Made by a program: the position numbers and the translations under genes
Notes under the pieces: generated by a model
What the model was told of the DNA's origin: nothing
What the model saw: only the letters and a program-made list of their open reading frames with translations
Databases searched by the model: none
In this document: positions 50,943 to 59,745 of the stretch, one piece after another
Position numbering within the stretch: position 1 is the stretch's first letter
How the letters are laid out: each line of letters begins with the position of its first letter
From: Bacilli bacterium
Lineage (GTDB): Bacteria; Bacillota_I; Bacilli_A; RF39; UBA660
Assembly: GCA_900768815.1 (NCBI GenBank)
Contig: CAAGEE010000002.1
Span: 124,001-188,000 of the forward strand
DNA length: 64,000 nucleotides
Reading direction: 5' to 3'

Positions 50943-51239
50943 GTGACGCTTGAGGAGTTGGAGCAAATAAGAGTTAAATATAAAAATAATATTCTTCTTT
51001 CGATTGGAATAGCAGTTTTTTTGGTTTTAACTACATTATTATTTTTTTTTATAAATAAACTTTATGATATAGTGCCCGTTGCTTTTATATTTGCTCTTAT
51101 TTCCGGAGCAATTATTGGTGGTATTATTACTTCTAGTTCAGCAATAGTGTATACAAAGGCTTATAAAGATTATTTTGTTAAGAAGGAATTCTTTGAAGCA
51201 GAGGAGACTAAAAGAGAAGATGTTAAGATGGAGTTTTAA
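50943..51239 (+). CDS. Small two-helix membrane protein
   Basis: The 98-residue product has a charged N-terminal helix (LEELEQIRVKYKNN), two membrane helices (ILLSIGIAVFLVLTTLLFFF and VAFIFALISGAIIGGIIT) and a charged cytoplasmic tail with KKEFFEAEETKRED. The layout is like the N-terminus of DUF3137 proteins, without their large domain, which is a weak comparison. GTG at 50943 is preferred over GTG at 50934, which overlaps the AAGGTGAG ribosome site. It ends at a terminator. Confidence 0.6.
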   Translation: MTLEELEQIRVKYKNNILLSIGIAVFLVLTTLLFFFINKLYDIVPVAFIFALISGAIIGGIITSSSAIVYTKAYKDYFVKKEFFEAEETKREDVKMEF

Positions 51240-51241
51240 TT

Positions 51242-51268
51242 AGAGTGATGAGAATTTCACTCTTTTTT
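51242..51268 (+). terminator. Terminator before tlyA
   Basis: AGAGTGA-tgagaatt-TCACTCT followed by TTTTTC. Confidence 0.8.
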
Positions 51269-51304
51269 CTTTTTATGGTATAATCTTTGTATTGGGAGGT
51301 ACTC

Positions 51305-52099
51305 ATGAAAAATAGATTGGATAAAGAAATGGTTAGTAGGGGATTAGTGCCTTCTAGAAGTAAAGCAAAAGAATTGATTGATTCTTCATTAGTTTTAGTT
51401 AATGGAAAAACTGTTAGTAAATGTGGATTTATAGTTACTGAGGAAAGTTTAATTACGATACTTGATAATAATAAATTGAAATATGTTTCAAGAGGGGGAT
51501 TAAAACTAGAAAAAGCAATAGAAGAGTTTGGTATTACTTTTAATGGGTTAAAAGTAATGGACATAGGATCTAGTACGGGAGGATTTTGTGATTGTGCTTT
51601 ACAACATGGAGCTTCTTCTATTATTGCAATTGATGTGGGTAGTAATTTATTACATGATAGTTTAAGAAGTAATGAAAGAATCGATTTACATGAAAAAACT
51701 AATTTTAAAGAGTTAGATAGTAAGTATTTTAAAGATATAGATATTATAGTATGTGATGTATCGTTTATATCATTAAAACAAATTATAGAGAAAATATATA
51801 AAGAAAAGATAAAGATAGATTTAGTATGTTTAATAAAACCACAATTTGAATGTGGTAAAGATGTAGCAACTAAATATAAAGGAGTTATTTTAAATAAAAA
51901 TATTCATGTTGAGATAATTAATTCATTGAAAGAATATTTTAATGAATTAGGATTTTATATTAAGAATTTAACTTATTCTCCAATAAAAGGTGGAGATGGA
52001 AATGTTGAGTATTTAGTTTATTTATCTAATAAGATTGATAAGAATAGTAATTTAGATATTTTAGGAGTAGTTAATAGAGGTTTTTGTAATAAAGGGTGA
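51305..52099 (+). CDS. TlyA family rRNA (cytidine-2'-O)-methyltransferase
   Basis: An N-terminal S4 RNA-binding domain (LDKEMVSRGLVPSRSKAKEL) is followed by an FtsJ-like methyltransferase: KYVSRGGLKLEKAIEEFG, the SAM motif VMDIGSSTGGFCDCALQHGA, and later LIKPQFECGKD and KGGDGNVEYLVY. The start ATG is behind GGGAGGT. Its TGA stop overlaps the pseudouridine synthase gene, showing TGA as stop. In spore-formers this gene often neighbours recN, absent here. Confidence 0.92.
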   Translation: MKNRLDKEMVSRGLVPSRSKAKELIDSSLVLVNGKTVSKCGFIVTEESLITILDNNKLKYVSRGGLKLEKAIEEFGITFNGLKVMDIGSSTGGFCDCALQHGASSIIAIDVGSNLLHDSLRSNERIDLHEKTNFKELDSKYFKDIDIIVCDVSFISLKQIIEKIYKEKIKIDLVCLIKPQFECGKDVATKYKGVILNKNIHVEIINSLKEYFNELGFYIKNLTYSPIKGGDGNVEYLVYLSNKIDKNSNLDILGVVNRGFCNKG

Positions 52100-52104
52100 T
52101 TTAT

Positions 52105-52809
52105 TTGAAGAGGATTGATAGGATACTATCTGAACAGACTAATTATAGTAGGAAAGAGATAAAAAAGTTTGTTTCTAAAGGGCTTGTTTTGGTAAATGGA
52201 TTGGTTGTTAGAAAGTCAGATGAAAAATATGATGATGATAATATAAGTATTAAGATTAATGGGAAAGACATTAGAGTGAGTAAACATTTTTATTTATTAT
52301 TAAATAAACCTAAAGGGTATGTATCTACTACTGTTTCGGATAAGGATAAGACTGTTATTGATTTGGTTCCTGATAAGTATAAGACTAGAACTTTATTTCC
52401 GGCAGGTAGACTTGATAAAGATACGACAGGACTTATGTTAATTACAGATGATGGGGTATTTGCTCATAATATATTATCTCCAAAGAAACATATAAAAAAA
52501 ATATATGAGGTTGTTATTGATAAAGATGTTAGTGATGAGATGGTTTATGGCTTTAGAGATGGCGTTAAGTTAAATGATGGAGAGTGTAAGAGTGCTTTAC
52601 TAGAAAAAGTCGATACTAATAAATGTTTAGTTACTCTTACAGAAGGAAGATATCATCAGATTAAGAGAATGTTTGGGTGCTACAAGGCTAAAGTTTTAGA
52701 GTTAAAAAGAATTTGTATGGGTGAATTATATTTACCTAGTGATTTGGGAGTTGGGGAAGTTCGTGAAGTAAGTGATGAAGAGCTTTTAAAAATACAAAGT
52801 AAAAAATAG
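52105..52809 (+). CDS. rsuA: 16S rRNA pseudouridine synthase RsuA-like
   Basis: An S4 domain (RIDRILSEQTNYSRKEIKKF) precedes the catalytic domain with LLLNKPKGYVST, the catalytic-Asp motif AGRLDKDTTGLMLITDDG and TEGRYHQIKRMFG. RsuA modifies U516 of 16S rRNA; RluB-type 23S activity cannot be excluded. The start codon is TTG, six bases behind GGGTGAT; GTG at 52096 is within that site. Confidence 0.88.
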   Translation: MKRIDRILSEQTNYSRKEIKKFVSKGLVLVNGLVVRKSDEKYDDDNISIKINGKDIRVSKHFYLLLNKPKGYVSTTVSDKDKTVIDLVPDKYKTRTLFPAGRLDKDTTGLMLITDDGVFAHNILSPKKHIKKIYEVVIDKDVSDEMVYGFRDGVKLNDGECKSALLEKVDTNKCLVTLTEGRYHQIKRMFGCYKAKVLELKRICMGELYLPSDLGVGEVREVSDEELLKIQSKK

Positions 52810-52832
52810 TGTAATGGCACTATTTTTTGTTT
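52801..52832. terminator. Bidirectional terminator between rsuA and rarA
   Basis: AAAAAATAGTG-taatgg-CACTATTTTTT. Confidence 0.85.
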
Positions 52833-54037
52833 TTTAGGTGTTCTAGTTTTGTATAGATTTCTTTTATTTGTTTTTCATAACCAATATCTTTTGGAGTATA
52901 GTATTTTTTATTTTTAATTTTATCTGGTAAGTATTGTTGAACGACATAAGCTCCTTTATAGTCGTGTGGATACTTATATTCAGTAGATGGATTTTTAAGA
53001 TGATTTGGGACATTTCCTACATTACCATTTTCTATATCTTCAATGGCTTTATCTAAGGCAATATGAGCAGTATTACTTTTTGGAGAAAGAGCCATTTCAG
53101 TAACTATTGTTCCTAGAGGTATTCTTGCTTCTGGCAAACCAACTCTTTCAGCAGCATTAATAGCAGCGTCTACTCTGGGACCAATAGCAGGATTTGCTAG
53201 TCCAATATCTTCATAGGCTATTACTGACATTCTTCGATATATTGAGTCTAAGTCTCCTTCTATTATTAATCTTCCTAAATAATGAAGGGCAGCATCTACG
53301 TCACTTCCACGAATGGATTTTTGAAAAGCACTTAGTAGATCGTAATGACCATCACCATTTTTATCTGAGAAGAATACTGGTTTATTATTTATGGTTCTGA
53401 TCTTTTCTTCTGTTATTTTTTTATCATCTGTTGAGTAGTAAGATATTTCTAATAAGTTATAAGCATATCTTAAGTCATTTCCAGCAAGTTTTGCTATTAG
53501 ATTGATACATTTATCATCTATATCTATTCCTGTTAAATCTGGGTGCTTTATGGCTCTTTTTAGGCCTTCTATTATATCATTCGTATCTAACTCTTGTAAT
53601 TCAAATAGTTGACATCTACTTCTAATAGCTGGGTTTATTGCATGGTAGGGATTAGAAGTAGTCATACCTATTAAAGTAATTAGGCCTGATTCTAATTGTG
53701 GTAATAGGACATCTTGTTTATCTTTATTTAGACGATGGATTTCATCCATTATTAGGACGATACCATCATATAACCTTGCTTCTTCAATAACAACATCTAG
53801 ATCTTTTTTAGTATTAATAGTAGCATTTAAAAAACGATATCTAACATTCAAGTCTTTTACTAGAGCATTAGCAATACTAGTTTTACCAATACCAGGTTTA
53901 CCATATAAAATCATTGAAAATAACTTTTTATTTTTGACTAAGTTTGTTAATATTTTATCTTTACCAATTAAATGTTTTTGTCCTATTACTTCCGATAAGG
54001 AATTAGGAGCAAGTTTTATCGCTAATGGTTTATCCAT
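52820..54037 (-). CDS. rarA: Replication-associated recombination protein A (MgsA/RarA)
   Basis: The AAA+ ATPase has the RarA start RPxxLxEVxGQxHL-like (APNSLSEVIGQKHLIG), Walker A GKPGIGKT, Walker B DEIHRLNK, and the C-terminal tetramer region with LHYLGRLIIEGDLDSIYRRM, AYEDIGLANP and the family end FxYPHDY (YKYPHDYKGAYV). It acts at stalled forks. The start is the ATG behind GGTGATAAA (405 residues), not the GTG inside that site. Confidence 0.95.
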   Translation of the reverse strand: MDKPLAIKLAPNSLSEVIGQKHLIGKDKILTNLVKNKKLFSMILYGKPGIGKTSIANALVKDLNVRYRFLNATINTKKDLDVVIEEARLYDGIVLIMDEIHRLNKDKQDVLLPQLESGLITLIGMTTSNPYHAINPAIRSRCQLFELQELDTNDIIEGLKRAIKHPDLTGIDIDDKCINLIAKLAGNDLRYAYNLLEISYYSTDDKKITEEKIRTINNKPVFFSDKNGDGHYDLLSAFQKSIRGSDVDAALHYLGRLIIEGDLDSIYRRMSVIAYEDIGLANPAIGPRVDAAINAAERVGLPEARIPLGTIVTEMALSPKSNTAHIALDKAIEDIENGNVGNVPNHLKNPSTEYKYPHDYKGAYVVQQYLPDKIKNKKYYTPKDIGYEKQIKEIYTKLEHLKNKK

Positions 54038-54141
54038 TTTTATCACCTTGTATTTCTTTTTTCTACTTAATATTTTAACAGAGTTAGCTATAAATATCTA
54101 GAAAGTTTAGATAATTTTGGTATAATATATATGGTGATAGT

Positions 54142-55041
54142 ATGAATATTAGTGATGCTATTTTAGATTTTATTAATTATTGTACTTTTGAGAAAGGCTT
54201 ATCTAGGAGGACTAATGAGTCTTATACTAACGATTTAGAAGTATATGAAAAGTTTCTTAATAGTAGAGGAATTAATTGTGTTAGTGAGATTAGTGATGAT
54301 GATATTAAGGCGTTTTTAAAACTACGTAGTGATGATATGACGGCGACTATTGCTCATAATTTAACGGTTATTAAGAATTTTCATTCTTATTTATTGAGAG
54401 AAAATATTGTTAGTAAGGATGTGTCACTATTTATTGAAAGACCTAAACTTAGAAAGAGTCTTCCTAGGACTTTAAGTGTTTCGGATGTTGAAATTTTACT
54501 TAACATTAGTTTGGATACGGTATTTGACTATCGCAATAAGGCTATGTTAGAATTAATGTATGGCACAGGTTTAAGAGTTAGTGAGATTGTTAATTTAAGT
54601 GTTAATGATATTGATTTAACTAATTGTGTTGTTAGAATTATGGGTAAAGGTAGTAAGGAAAGAGAGGTTCCTTTAGGAGAGTACTCTATTTATTATTTAA
54701 AACTTTATTTGGATAGACGGAGAGAGATGTTAAAGGAAGGAAGATTTTGTGATAAGCTATTTTTAAATAATCATGGTATGGGGATGACAAGGCAAGGTTT
54801 TTTTAAGAACTTAAAACAATTACTTTTAGAAAAAGGTCTTAATTCTGATGTCTCACCTCATACTTTGAGACATAGTTTTGCGACTCATCTATTAAATAAC
54901 GGTGCTGATTTACGTAGTATTCAAGAAATGTTGGGACATTCTGATATTGCAACTACTAAAATATATACTCATGTTAGTGATGATAAGGTTATTGAGGATT
55001 ATAAGAAATTTCATCCTCGTAGTCATAAAGGAGATGTTTAA
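54142..55041 (+). CDS. xerD: Tyrosine recombinase XerC/XerD
   Basis: The 299-residue protein has the N-terminal SAM-like phage integrase domain (FINYCTFEKGLSRRTNESY) and the catalytic domain with MYGTGLRVSEIVNL (first Arg), GKGSKEREVP, SPHTLRHSFATHLL, LGHSDIATTKIYTHVS (His and nucleophile Tyr). The catalytic R-K-H-R-H/Y set is complete. Neighbouring deoB and absence of mobile-element genes point to chromosome dimer resolution (XerD of Bacillus, ripX-drm order), not an integrase. Confidence 0.92.
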   Translation: MNISDAILDFINYCTFEKGLSRRTNESYTNDLEVYEKFLNSRGINCVSEISDDDIKAFLKLRSDDMTATIAHNLTVIKNFHSYLLRENIVSKDVSLFIERPKLRKSLPRTLSVSDVEILLNISLDTVFDYRNKAMLELMYGTGLRVSEIVNLSVNDIDLTNCVVRIMGKGSKEREVPLGEYSIYYLKLYLDRRREMLKEGRFCDKLFLNNHGMGMTRQGFFKNLKQLLLEKGLNSDVSPHTLRHSFATHLLNNGADLRSIQEMLGHSDIATTKIYTHVSDDKVIEDYKKFHPRSHKGDV

Positions 55042-55043
55042 TC

Positions 55044-56213
55044 GTGAGATTTAAAAGAATTTTTTTATTAGTGCTTGATTCTATTGGTGTAGGGGAGACA
55101 ACGGATGCTATTAATTTTAATGATAATGGAGCTAATACACTAGGACATGTTAATGAGGCTTGTGATTTATTTATACCTAATTTAAAGAAAATAGGTTTTT
55201 TAGATACGTTGACTATGAATGATAATTCAGGGGTTGATGCTTATTATACGATTGCTAAACCTATTAATGCTGGTAAAGATAGTTTAAATGGGCATTATGA
55301 GATGCTTGGTATTAAGAATGATATTCCTTTTAGAACTTTTAACGAAGGGTTTACTTATGATATTTTAGCTGGAATTGAGAATGTTACAGGGCGTAGAGTT
55401 ATTGGTAATAAGTGTTCTAATGATGATGTTAGTATTATTAATGAACTTGGAGAGAGACAACTTAATTATGGGGCTTTAATCATTTATACTTCAGCTGACT
55501 CTGATTTACAGGTTGCAGCACATGAAGATTGTATTCCTATACCTACTTTATATCAATATTGTGAGAAAATTAGAGCTCTTACTTTGCATGAAGATTGGCG
55601 AATTGGAAGAGTAATTGCTAGACCTTTTAATGGTACTGTTGGTAAGTTTAAGTTAATTAATAGTGCTAGACGTGATTATGCGGTTAAACCTCCTAAAAAG
55701 ACGGTTATGGATAGTTTACTTGAGGAGAGTTATAATGTTATTGCAATTGGTAAAATTAATGATATATTTGATGGTCAAGGGATTAATAAGAGTATTAAAG
55801 CTAATAATAATTCGGAGGCTGTAAATAAACTTCTTGATATTATGGATAAGAATTTTACTGGTTTGTGTGTTACTAATTTAAGTGATTTTGATAGTTTGTA
55901 TGGACATACTAGGGATGTTTTAGGATATGGTCGAGCAATTGAGGAGTTCGATGTTGATATACCAATTATTTTGAATAAATTGGAACTTGATGATTTGTTA
56001 ATTATTACAGCTGATCATGGTAATGATCCTACTTTTAAAGGAAATGACCATACTAGAGAAAATGTTCCAGTTATTATGTATAGTCGTAATTTTAAGAAGC
56101 CTGGTAGATTAAAACAATTTGATACGTTTGCTAATATCGGAGCAACTATTGCTGATAATTTTGACGTTACTGCTCCAGAGATTGGCGTTAGTGTACTTGA
56201 TGAGTTGAAATAG
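55044..56213 (+). CDS. deoB: Phosphopentomutase
   Basis: The 389-residue metal enzyme has FLLVLDSIGVG, GKDSLNGHYEMLGI, the nucleophile region and the C-terminal metal motif ITADHGNDPTFKGNDHTRE with the VPVIMYS strand. It interconverts ribose- and deoxyribose-1- and 5-phosphates. GTG start two bases after xerD. A purine nucleoside phosphorylase gene, often next, is not present; instead a tandem pair of unusual genes follows. Confidence 0.95.
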   Translation: MRFKRIFLLVLDSIGVGETTDAINFNDNGANTLGHVNEACDLFIPNLKKIGFLDTLTMNDNSGVDAYYTIAKPINAGKDSLNGHYEMLGIKNDIPFRTFNEGFTYDILAGIENVTGRRVIGNKCSNDDVSIINELGERQLNYGALIIYTSADSDLQVAAHEDCIPIPTLYQYCEKIRALTLHEDWRIGRVIARPFNGTVGKFKLINSARRDYAVKPPKKTVMDSLLEESYNVIAIGKINDIFDGQGINKSIKANNNSEAVNKLLDIMDKNFTGLCVTNLSDFDSLYGHTRDVLGYGRAIEEFDVDIPIILNKLELDDLLIITADHGNDPTFKGNDHTRENVPVIMYSRNFKKPGRLKQFDTFANIGATIADNFDVTAPEIGVSVLDELK

Positions 56214-56242
56214 TTGATGAAGAAGGAAGTGCAAATTTTGTT

Positions 56243-57382
56243 ATGGGAGAAGCTTTTTTAGATAATACTGAAAGTGAGAACGTTTTAAAAATATCAATTC
56301 CTATTAGTGAATTGTTTAACAAGCCAAATGATGTGATAGACAAAATCTGTTTACAGGCAAAACAGACAAGTAAGAAAGTGTGTATTATACCAACTTTTTC
56401 AGCGTCAGAGAAAGAAGATGAATTTTATGAGAGAATTAGATTTGAAAAGTTCTTTCATGAAAATTATGATAAATTAGCAGAATATAAGGATAAAGTTTAT
56501 TTGCAATTTATTGCTGCTAGTGTGAGTAAAACTAGGAAGTTTGGGTGGGGTATTATTCCTGAATCTTCCGAATGGATTTATGAATATGCATCTTTAAAAA
56601 GAATAAAAGAAGTTAATGATAAAATAGAAATGTTTACTGAAGATATAAAAAAATCTAATCTTTCTCCATTCGAAAAAACCATGGCCGTATATTTTATTTC
56701 TACAAAATTTATTAAAAGTACTAAAACCACCCAATCTATTGCTAATCCTTTTTCAAGTGTTATGCATATATTAAGTGATGATGAAGATAGTTATAAAATC
56801 ATATGCACAGGGTATACGGATTTATTTTCTAGAATGGCTTATGAATGTGATATTCATACTCAAGAAATGGGAATAACACATATTGATAATAATAATATTT
56901 CTTCTGATAGTCACTCTGTTGCGGTTGTTGATCTTGATGATGAAAAATATAGAATTCATGGTAGGTTTATTTGCGATGTTAGAGCGGATAGTGATGTTTT
57001 TTTTGGTTCTGGTAATGATAATATTAGTAATAATGTTAATAGTGGTTTTCTTACGGCGTTTTGCTTACCTTTTTCTGATTATGATAATTTATCTGAAATG
57101 TTATTTAAAAGCGTGTCATTTTACTATATTAATAATATAAGAATTGAAGAAAAAGGTGATAATTATTTTTCTAATGAAAGAATAGATCTTTTGAATATTT
57201 ATGATGCTTTAAAAAAGGTAGATGAATTTGTATATGGTACTATGTCTGATGCAATAGATGCAAGAGAGAGAAAAACTTTAGCTGATACTTTATATATAAG
57301 GAATCTTATTGATAAAAATAAACCTGATGTAAAAGATAATGTGGATGTTAGTGAGGTTAGTGCTGATAGCAGTCATAAATAA
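56243..57382 (+). CDS. Putative transglutaminase-like cysteine protein, tandem copy 1
   Basis: The 379-residue product has no signal peptide or membrane segment. It is about the same as the next gene product from end to end: MGEAFLDN start, FYERIRFEKFF.ENYDKLA, SPFEKTMAVYFIST, then ICTGYTDLFSRMAYECDIHT, HSVAVVDLDDEKY, FICDVRADSD, and an end in SHK. The order Cys188-His224-Asp245, with CxGY, HS and strand-Asp contexts, is that of transglutaminase-like papain-fold enzymes, and the preceding helix (EKTMAVYFIS) sits where that fold has one. The family is not named; enzyme function is inferred. Confidence 0.75.
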   Translation: MGEAFLDNTESENVLKISIPISELFNKPNDVIDKICLQAKQTSKKVCIIPTFSASEKEDEFYERIRFEKFFHENYDKLAEYKDKVYLQFIAASVSKTRKFGWGIIPESSEWIYEYASLKRIKEVNDKIEMFTEDIKKSNLSPFEKTMAVYFISTKFIKSTKTTQSIANPFSSVMHILSDDEDSYKIICTGYTDLFSRMAYECDIHTQEMGITHIDNNNISSDSHSVAVVDLDDEKYRIHGRFICDVRADSDVFFGSGNDNISNNVNSGFLTAFCLPFSDYDNLSEMLFKSVSFYYINNIRIEEKGDNYFSNERIDLLNIYDALKKVDEFVYGTMSDAIDARERKTLADTLYIRNLIDKNKPDVKDNVDVSEVSADSSHK

Positions 57383-57449
57383 TTACCTAGGTATATGAAA
57401 GTAGTAATTGAACTAAAATAAATTTGAATAAGAAAGGAAAGCGTTTGTT

Positions 57450-58640
57450 ATGGGAGAAGCCTTTTTAGATAATGCTGAAATTGATAATGCTTTAAAAATA
57501 TCAATTCCTATTAATGAACTACTTTGCAGTCCAACTCAAATAGTAGATGCAATTAGTTCTGATATGAAAGATATAGATAAGTTATGCATTACACCAGTTT
57601 TTTTATCAGAGTCAGAAAAAGATGATGAATATTATGAGAGAATTAGATTTGAAAAGTTCTTTTGTGAAAATTATGATAAGTTGGCCGACTATAAGGATAA
57701 AGTTTATTTACAAGTTAGAACTGCTAGTAGAATGAAAAAAAATAAGCTAATTTGGGAGTATGAGTATGTTTCTTTAGAAAGATTAAAAGAAATTAATGAT
57801 AAAATAGAAATGTTTACTGACAATATAAAAAAATCAAGTCTTTCTCCGTTTGAGAAGACTATGGCCTTATATTTTATTTCTACACATTTCATAGAAAGTA
57901 CAGATGATTTAGTTGGTCCTAAAATTGTCTCAAGTGTTATGCATATTTTGAGTGATGATAAAGATAATTATAAAATAGTATGTGCGGGGTATACGGATTT
58001 ATTTTCTAGAATGGCTTATGAATGTGATATTCATACCAAAGAAATGGGAATCAAACTTGTTGACGTTGATAATAATTGTTTTGGTGGACATTCTGCTGTG
58101 GTAGTTGATTTAGATGATGACAAATATGGAATACATGGTAGTTTTATTTGTGATATCAGAGCGGAATCTGATTATATGTTCTCTAGAAGAAATAAAGAGA
58201 GTAATATAATGCCAGACGATACTCTTAATTTGTTTTGCTTAACTTATTCTGATTTTAATACTTATATACATTCTTTGTATAGTTCTAAGTATCCTGAATA
58301 TAGTATTAATAATAACAAAATTATTGGAGAAGAAAAAACATATCTTTCTGATGAGAGAATTGATATTATGACTATTTCTGATGCTTTCAAAAGAGTAGAT
58401 GAATTTAGATATGGCTGTGAATCCGATAAAATTACTGATGAACGTAATTTATCATTAGCTTTATTGTTAACTGTAAGAGGTGACCTTGATAAGTTAAAAG
58501 AACTTTATGGGCAATGCCAAGTATTTGAAATGTATAATCATCTTAAATCATCTATTGATACAGCCGATGAATTAAGTCAAATGATGGTTTCAGAAGAGGC
58601 AAATAAAACAAGAGTAAGTGATAGCAGTAGTCATAAGTAA
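57450..58640 (+). CDS. Putative transglutaminase-like cysteine protein, tandem copy 2
   Basis: The 396-residue paralogue of the preceding gene has the same blocks; the inferred triad is Cys178 (VCAGYTDLFSR), His214 (GGHSAVVVDLDD) and Asp235 (FICDIRAES), with exactly the same spacing (36 and 21 residues) as in copy 1 although the flanking regions differ by insertions. An extra C-terminal helical stretch of about 20 residues (LKELYGQCQVFEMYNHLKSS) precedes the shared SHK end. The ribosome site is AAGGAAAG. The conserved spacing supports an enzyme; substrate unknown. Confidence 0.75.
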   Translation: MGEAFLDNAEIDNALKISIPINELLCSPTQIVDAISSDMKDIDKLCITPVFLSESEKDDEYYERIRFEKFFCENYDKLADYKDKVYLQVRTASRMKKNKLIWEYEYVSLERLKEINDKIEMFTDNIKKSSLSPFEKTMALYFISTHFIESTDDLVGPKIVSSVMHILSDDKDNYKIVCAGYTDLFSRMAYECDIHTKEMGIKLVDVDNNCFGGHSAVVVDLDDDKYGIHGSFICDIRAESDYMFSRRNKESNIMPDDTLNLFCLTYSDFNTYIHSLYSSKYPEYSINNNKIIGEEKTYLSDERIDIMTISDAFKRVDEFRYGCESDKITDERNLSLALLLTVRGDLDKLKELYGQCQVFEMYNHLKSSIDTADELSQMMVSEEANKTRVSDSSSHK

Positions 58641-58729
58641 CTTAAGAATAGAGTAGTAATAATTGAGCTAGATACTATAGGTTTATTAAAGAATTGAAAT
58701 GTATAATCAAATTAATCAATCATCAAAAT

Positions 58730-58757
58730 AAAGTAGGGGAGATTCCCCTACTTTGAT
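58730..58757 (-). terminator. Terminator of the DUF1540 gene and of the tandem pair
   Basis: AAAGTAGGGGA pairs with TCCCCTACTTT; on the minus strand TTATTTTG follows, on the plus strand the T content is poor. Confidence 0.65.
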
Positions 58758-58775
58758 TATTTGAAAAGAGTAGTA

Positions 58776-59003
58776 TTACTCCTCTTCTTTATCTGAATTA
58801 ACTTCATATTCATTATCGGTAATTTCACCAGCTGTATTTTCAAAACTTTGACAAATAGTTTCTTCTGTACATTTACAATTATCGTTATCACATGTACAAC
58901 TAACTGTAATTGATTCTAAGCAACAGCAAGAATTATCTTTGTCATTATGTTTACAAGTATCAACATCACATTTAATATTTTTATTTGTCTTTTTCTTAGA
59001 CAT
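58776..59003 (-). CDS. DUF1540-like cysteine-rich protein
   Basis: The 75-residue product has the DUF1540 layout: basic start, then KCDVDTCKHN, CCCLESITVSCTC, CKCTEETICQSFE; ten cysteines in about 45 residues, probably binding metal. DUF1540 proteins are frequent in spore-formers. It ends with an acidic tail. The ATG follows GAGGATTA-type site GGAGGATTAACT. Function unknown. Confidence 0.82.
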   Translation of the reverse strand: MSKKKTNKNIKCDVDTCKHNDKDNSCCCLESITVSCTCDNDNCKCTEETICQSFENTAGEITDNEYEVNSDKEEE

Positions 59004-59060
59004 ATAGTTAATCCTCCTCTCTAATTTTAGTTTGTTTAAATTTAGAAAAATTATACGATG

Positions 59061-59120
59061 TAATATTTTAAATCGAGATGGATAATCATGCGTCTTTTAA
59101 TAATTAAATTGCTTTAAATG
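59061..59120 (+). repeat. Hairpin direct repeat, unit A
   Basis: Shared core with unit B: AAAT-GAGATGGATAAT, then CATC/CGTC-type arm, TTTTAATAAT, then GCTT-AAATG. Substitutions partly keep the pairing. Confidence 0.5.
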
Positions 59121-59151
59121 AATTAAGAATATACCTTTAAAATGCATTCTT

Positions 59152-59212
59152 TAATTATTTTAAATTGAGATGGATAATTGTTCATCTTTTTAATAATAAA
59201 TCGCTTAGAATG
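59152..59212 (+). repeat. Hairpin direct repeat, unit B
   Basis: GATGGATAATTGTTCATC folds with GATG/CATC and is followed by TTTTT. About four fifths of positions agree with unit A by eye. Confidence 0.5.
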
Positions 59213-59670
59213 CATTTTAGTTTTTTTAGAATATATATTAGTAGGGGAAGTGTTATGTAGTTTTTGTATTGAAAGATATTATTATGGATAGTTGGCTGAA
59301 ATGATAGGTTTAAATTATTAGAAGGATGATATTATTAATTATAAGAAGATTTAATTAAAATAAATATTAGTTTAATTGAATAAATATAGTATAATGTATA
59401 TACAGATATAATATTTGTTGAAATTAACTTATTGTTTGGATAATATATAGAAGTTAACATAATATCAATTATAGGAAGTTATAATAAGAGGGCTAAATAC
59501 TTAAATATAATAATATTATAGCTTATTTATTTTTTGTTTAAGGCTTATCTTATTGATATTGTACATTACTTAAATTAATATTTATATTTAGATAGTTTTA
59601 TTTTGTTATTTAAAATTAATTAAAATATTTATAAATTTATAGGAAGTAATTTTTTAAATTTTTATGCAAA

Positions 59671-59711
59671 AAAAGATTATATAATAGAACAAATGTATTA
59701 TATAATCTTTT
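59671..59711. terminator. Very strong bidirectional hairpin, terminator of the XRE gene
   Basis: AAAAGATTATATAATA at 59671-59686 pairs perfectly with its complement at 59696-59711; T-runs follow on both strands. Confidence 0.8.
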
Positions 59712-59745
59712 GTTTTTATTTTTACTTTCCTACTACTCTACTACA

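Larger units (their letters stand above)
59004..59745. other. Long AT-rich noncoding region with repeated hairpin elements
   Basis: About 740 bases with no ORF of any credible length, very AT-rich. Two 60-base imperfect direct copies lie at 59061-59120 and 59152-59212, sharing GAGATGGATAAT and TAATAA then TTGCTT/TCGCTT-A-AATG; each can fold as a GATG...CATC-type hairpin before T's. Between them AATTAAGAAT pairs with ATTCTTTAATT. Right of 59230 I see nothing but AT-rich sequence and possible -10 boxes up to the terminator near 59671. A structured RNA or an eroded gene remnant are possible. Confidence 0.5.

Noticed and set aside
52090..52110. Mycoplasma-type code with TGA as tryptophan
   Set aside because: TGA ends tlyA, the yqxA-like gene and toxin copy 1 at expected places and Trp is coded by TGG throughout.
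54142..55041. Integrase of a mobile element
   Set aside because: XerD-type length and the xerD-deoB order of Bacillus, with no att repeats, excision genes or phage genes nearby.
56883..57140. 85-codon plus-strand ORF inside the first transglutaminase-like gene
   Set aside because: Low-complexity Ile/Leu/Met frame-shifted reading, no ribosome site, not conserved in the tandem copy.
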